Shown piece by piece: positions 61,653-64,000 of a stretch of 64,000 bases of DNA (positions are counted from its first letter, which is position 1; every line of letters starts with the position of its first letter). Below the pieces are notes generated by a model. The model ran no database searches, was not told the origin of the DNA, and saw only the letters and a program-made list of their open reading frames with translations. The translations under genes and the position numbers were made by a program. The stretch is from positions 6,555,187 to 6,619,186 of the forward strand of contig NZ_LN831776.1 of the NCBI RefSeq assembly GCF_000981585.1, given 5' to 3'. This stretch comes from Paenibacillus riograndensis SBR5 (GTDB lineage Bacteria > Bacillota > Bacilli > Paenibacillales > Paenibacillaceae).

Positions 61653-61719
61653 CTACTGTGACTTCGTCACGGGACAAATTTTCAACTCAAATTTGTGGCT
61701 TACAAAGAACAATTGTAGC

Positions 61720-62625
61720 TTACAAAGAAACCGTACGCTCCTCGCGGGCAGCCGCCGCCGACTTCACCTGTTCATGCGCATGATAGGAGCTTCGCACCAG
61801 AGGGCCGGACTCCACATGGCTGAATCCGCGCTTTAGTCCCTCTTCCTTGAGCAGGGCGAATTCTTCAGGGTTATAGAATTTCTCAACGTTCAGATGCTTG
61901 GGGGACGGCTGCAGGTACTGGCCTAATGTCAATATATCACAATCCACGGCACGCAAGTCATCCATCGCCTGCAGAATCTCATCCCATTCCTCACCTACGC
62001 CAAGCATAATGCTGGATTTGGTCGGAATGTCAGGCTTGATCTCCTTCGCACGGCTCAGCAGCTCCAAGGAACGGCGGTATTTGGCCCGGGCCCGCACGCG
62101 GTCAGACATGCGCTCTACCGTCTCAATGTTATGGTTCAGGATATCCGGTCTGCTGTTCATTACAATTTCCAGACTGTCCCGTTCGCCAAGGAAGTCCGGA
62201 ATCAGCACTTCTACGCTGCACAGCGGAAGCCGCTTACGGATGGCAGCCACGGTCTCGGCAAAAATCCTTGCGCCGCCATCCTTCAGATCATCACGGGCCA
62301 CACTGGTTACGACACAATGCTTCAGCTTCATATTTTCGGCAGCCTCGGCCACACGCTCCGGCTCCTGAAGATCAAGCTCGGTCGGCAGGCCGGTGTTCAC
62401 GGCACAGAACCGGCAGGCCCGGGTGCAAATGTCACCCAGAATCATAAAAGTAGCTGTGCGGTTGGCCCAGCATTCATAGATATTCGGGCAGCGCGCTTCC
62501 TCACATACGGTATGCAGGGTTTTGGATCGCATCATGCCTTTAATTTCCTGATAATTATCGCCAGTCGTTAATTTGATTTTGATCCAGTCTGGCTTGGGCT
62601 GTTTGGCTGTTCGATTATTAGTCAA
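61720..62625 (-). CDS. lipA: Lipoyl synthase
   Basis: 301 aa radical-SAM enzyme with both cluster motifs: C41/C46/C52 (auxiliary, sulfur-donating) and C67-x3-C71-x2-C74 (CTRACRFC). Inserts two sulfurs into octanoyl groups on lipoyl domains. The longer frame continues upstream to 62817, but an extended -10 promoter lies at 62686-62694, so the ATG at 62685 cannot be in the mRNA leader properly; TTG at 62625, giving [19 protein letters not shown], is preferred. Confidence 0.93.
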   Translation of the reverse strand: MTNNRTAKQPKPDWIKIKLTTGDNYQEIKGMMRSKTLHTVCEEARCPNIYECWANRTATFMILGDICTRACRFCAVNTGLPTELDLQEPERVAEAAENMKLKHCVVTSVARDDLKDGGARIFAETVAAIRKRLPLCSVEVLIPDFLGERDSLEIVMNSRPDILNHNIETVERMSDRVRARAKYRRSLELLSRAKEIKPDIPTKSSIMLGVGEEWDEILQAMDDLRAVDCDILTLGQYLQPSPKHLNVEKFYNPEEFALLKEEGLKRGFSHVESGPLVRSSYHAHEQVKSAAAAREERTVSL

Positions 62626-62685
62626 AGTGGAGAACCCCGCTTTCGCCTGAATAGTAGTTGCATGCTTAAAAGTTTGCTGCCTCAT

Positions 62686-62694
62686 ATTATAGCA
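62686..62694 (-). promoter_or_regulatory. lipA promoter, extended -10
   Basis: TGCTATAAT on the minus strand (TATAAT at plus-strand 62686-62691), about 60 bases before the chosen start. No strong -35. Confidence 0.6.
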
Positions 62695-62855
62695 TGTGCA
62701 AGGGTCATTTGCCTGTTTTTGTGTACTTTTGGGCAAGAACGGATAAAAAAAGGCCATTTGCTTCAATCTAAAAGAAAAGCACCCGACGGGATGCCCTTCG
62801 ATACAGAACTTCATCATCTATAAAATCAGCACCCGGACCAAGGAGGTTGTTACCC

Positions 62856-63923
62856 ATGCTGGCTCTATTCAAAATTGCTGCAATACGCAAAACAGTGCTC
62901 TGCCTGTCGGCCGCCGCGATGCTCTGGGGGGATAGTGATGCTGTGGCAGGAGCACCCGCAGGCAATAAGCACGCAGTCAGCAGTGAAGCTGCTTCCGGCA
63001 AGGAGAGTCTCTCCGTCAGCCGTAAGCAGCTTTACGATCAAATGAGCGCGGCTACCGGCATTGCCTGGTTCCGCTTCGCCGCCATCGACCAGTATGAGCG
63101 GACGATTGCCAAAAAGAAAAGCGGAACTGCGGGGCAAGCCCAACCCCGCCTTACCGGAATCAGCTTTCCCCCACCGGTGTGGAGCGGACCGCTGAACCCG
63201 AATCAGGAGGACCAGTCGCCGGAATCGATCCGTTTTTTTGGAGGACTCGGAAAAGACGGGTCCGGCGACGGCCTGGCTGATCCTGAGAATGATGCCGATG
63301 TGCTCTACAGTATGGCAAGACATCTGATGAAATACGGCGACTCCTCCAGCGATTTCAATATTGGGGTATGGGAATATTACCATAATGGCCGGGCCACGCA
63401 GCGGATAGAGCAGTTTGCCAGGCTGTATGAGCATTTCGGACGCCTTGATTTATCGGGCAGTGCTTTTCCGCTGCCGGTCGGGAAAACTTATTCCTACCGC
63501 AGCACCTGGGGGACAGGCAGAAGCTGGGGCGGGGCACGTATCCATGAAGGGACGGACCTGTTCACACCTTACGGCATGACTGTGCGCAGCACCTGCTTCG
63601 GCATTGTGGAAACCAAGGGCTGGAACCGTTATGGCGGCTGGCGGATCGGGATCCGCGACATCGAAAACCGCTACCATTATTACGCCCACCTGGCCGGATT
63701 TGAAAAATCCCTTTCCCGGGGTGATATCGTAGCTCCAGGTCAGACGATCGGCTGGGTCGGCAGCTCCGGCTACGGCAACCCCGGTACTCAAGGCAAATTC
63801 CCGCCTCACCTGCATTATGGCATCTACCGCGACCGGGGGATTACCGAATGGGCCTTCGATCCCTATCCATTGCTTAAGCAGTGGGAAACCCAGGAATACA
63901 GAGCCATGAGAAAACACAAATAA
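62856..63923 (+). CDS. LytH-like M23 peptidase
   Basis: 355 aa. N-terminal hydrophobic signal/anchor (about 5-25). C-terminal M23 (LytM) domain: zinc ligands H230 and D234 (HEGTD), H278 region and H320 in PPHLHYG. Cuts peptidoglycan stem peptides. The position beside lipA and yutD matches B. subtilis lytH (yunA), the sporulation L-Ala-D-Glu endopeptidase. ATG at 62856 with AAGGAGG nine bases upstream. Confidence 0.87.
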   Translation: MLALFKIAAIRKTVLCLSAAAMLWGDSDAVAGAPAGNKHAVSSEAASGKESLSVSRKQLYDQMSAATGIAWFRFAAIDQYERTIAKKKSGTAGQAQPRLTGISFPPPVWSGPLNPNQEDQSPESIRFFGGLGKDGSGDGLADPENDADVLYSMARHLMKYGDSSSDFNIGVWEYYHNGRATQRIEQFARLYEHFGRLDLSGSAFPLPVGKTYSYRSTWGTGRSWGGARIHEGTDLFTPYGMTVRSTCFGIVETKGWNRYGGWRIGIRDIENRYHYYAHLAGFEKSLSRGDIVAPGQTIGWVGSSGYGNPGTQGKFPPHLHYGIYRDRGITEWAFDPYPLLKQWETQEYRAMRKHK

Positions 63924-63958
63924 TCAGAGTCTGGGATGCCGCCCCTGGCCAGAAAAAC

Positions 63959-64000
63959 CTAATCCACCGCCTTTAAAGAAGTGACCATATCAATGTGGGA
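63959..64000 (-). CDS. Possible 3' end of a gene (YunB position)
   Basis: The minus strand reads SHIDMVTSLKAVD then TAG at 63959-63961, running in from the window edge. In B. subtilis yunB lies here, but 13 codons cannot confirm it. Confidence 0.25.
   Translation of the reverse strand, partial: SHIDMVTSLKAVD

Noticed and set aside
62685..62817. Longer LipA start
   Set aside because: The extension crosses a TGCTATAAT promoter element and contains no family sequence.

Overview
The window comes from a low-to-mid GC, endospore-forming Firmicute, most likely Paenibacillus or a close relative. The evidence is gene content: dnaB/dnaI, sda, an alpha/beta-type SASP behind a sigma-G promoter, spoVV (ylbJ), a yjcZ-like peptide, yheC/D-type ATP-grasp, coproheme decarboxylase, the yut/yui/yum neighbourhood, a T-box trpS, an S-box met operon, and frequent TTG starts with strong Shine-Dalgarno sequences. 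No rRNA or tRNA gene was seen.

Layout. 1-3.8 kb: replication restart (dnaI partial, dnaB), yuiB-like membrane protein, chdC/hemQ. 3.9-6.85 kb: a Hol_Tox-like type I toxin-antitoxin locus split by a complete group II intron. 6.9-16.8 kb: two NDH-2-like oxidoreductases, yumC, sda with DnaA boxes, ATP-grasp, methyltransferase, A-type Fe-S carrier, mqnE, yuzB, NifU-like. 16.9-20 kb: metNPQ under a SAM-I riboswitch. 20-26 kb: HEPN protein, UbiD-like decarboxylase (with mqnE pointing to futalosine-route menaquinone), ctaA, thioredoxin-like protein, lipid II flippase. 27-31.3 kb: two tandem class B PBPs. 31.4-35.3 kb: transglutaminase, MFS, small proteins, Toprim protein. 35.4-36.3 kb: arrays of palindromic repeats. 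36.4-39.7 kb: sco, ctaB, yfhP-like. 39.7-52.3 kb: trpS with T-box, epimerase, SASP, pepF-like peptidase, yycC-like, truncated haemoglobin, spoVV, NAD kinase, stalk-domain protein, S41 protease. 52.3-60.7 kb: an accessory segment bounded by relics (alpha/beta hydrolase tail, WYL regulator, DJ-1 fragment) carrying a DHA2 exporter, thioredoxin plus reductase-like flavoprotein, a two-component system, a DJ-1 fusion and a DUF2306 protein. 60.7-64 kb: yutD, lipA, lytH-like peptidase.

Functional themes are aerobic respiration (ChdC, CtaA, CtaB, Sco, NDH-2, menaquinone enzymes), Fe-S/lipoate assembly, cell-wall synthesis and sporulation. The two most unusual items are: (1) the toxin gene whose 3' end and antisense antitoxin RNA are separated by a 2.6-kb group II intron inserted next to the antitoxin terminator, with the ancestral toxin C-terminus recoverable by deleting the intron in silico; and (2) intergenic arrays of about 20-bp palindromes at about 50-bp spacing, in at least three arm-sequence families that share loop and spacing design.
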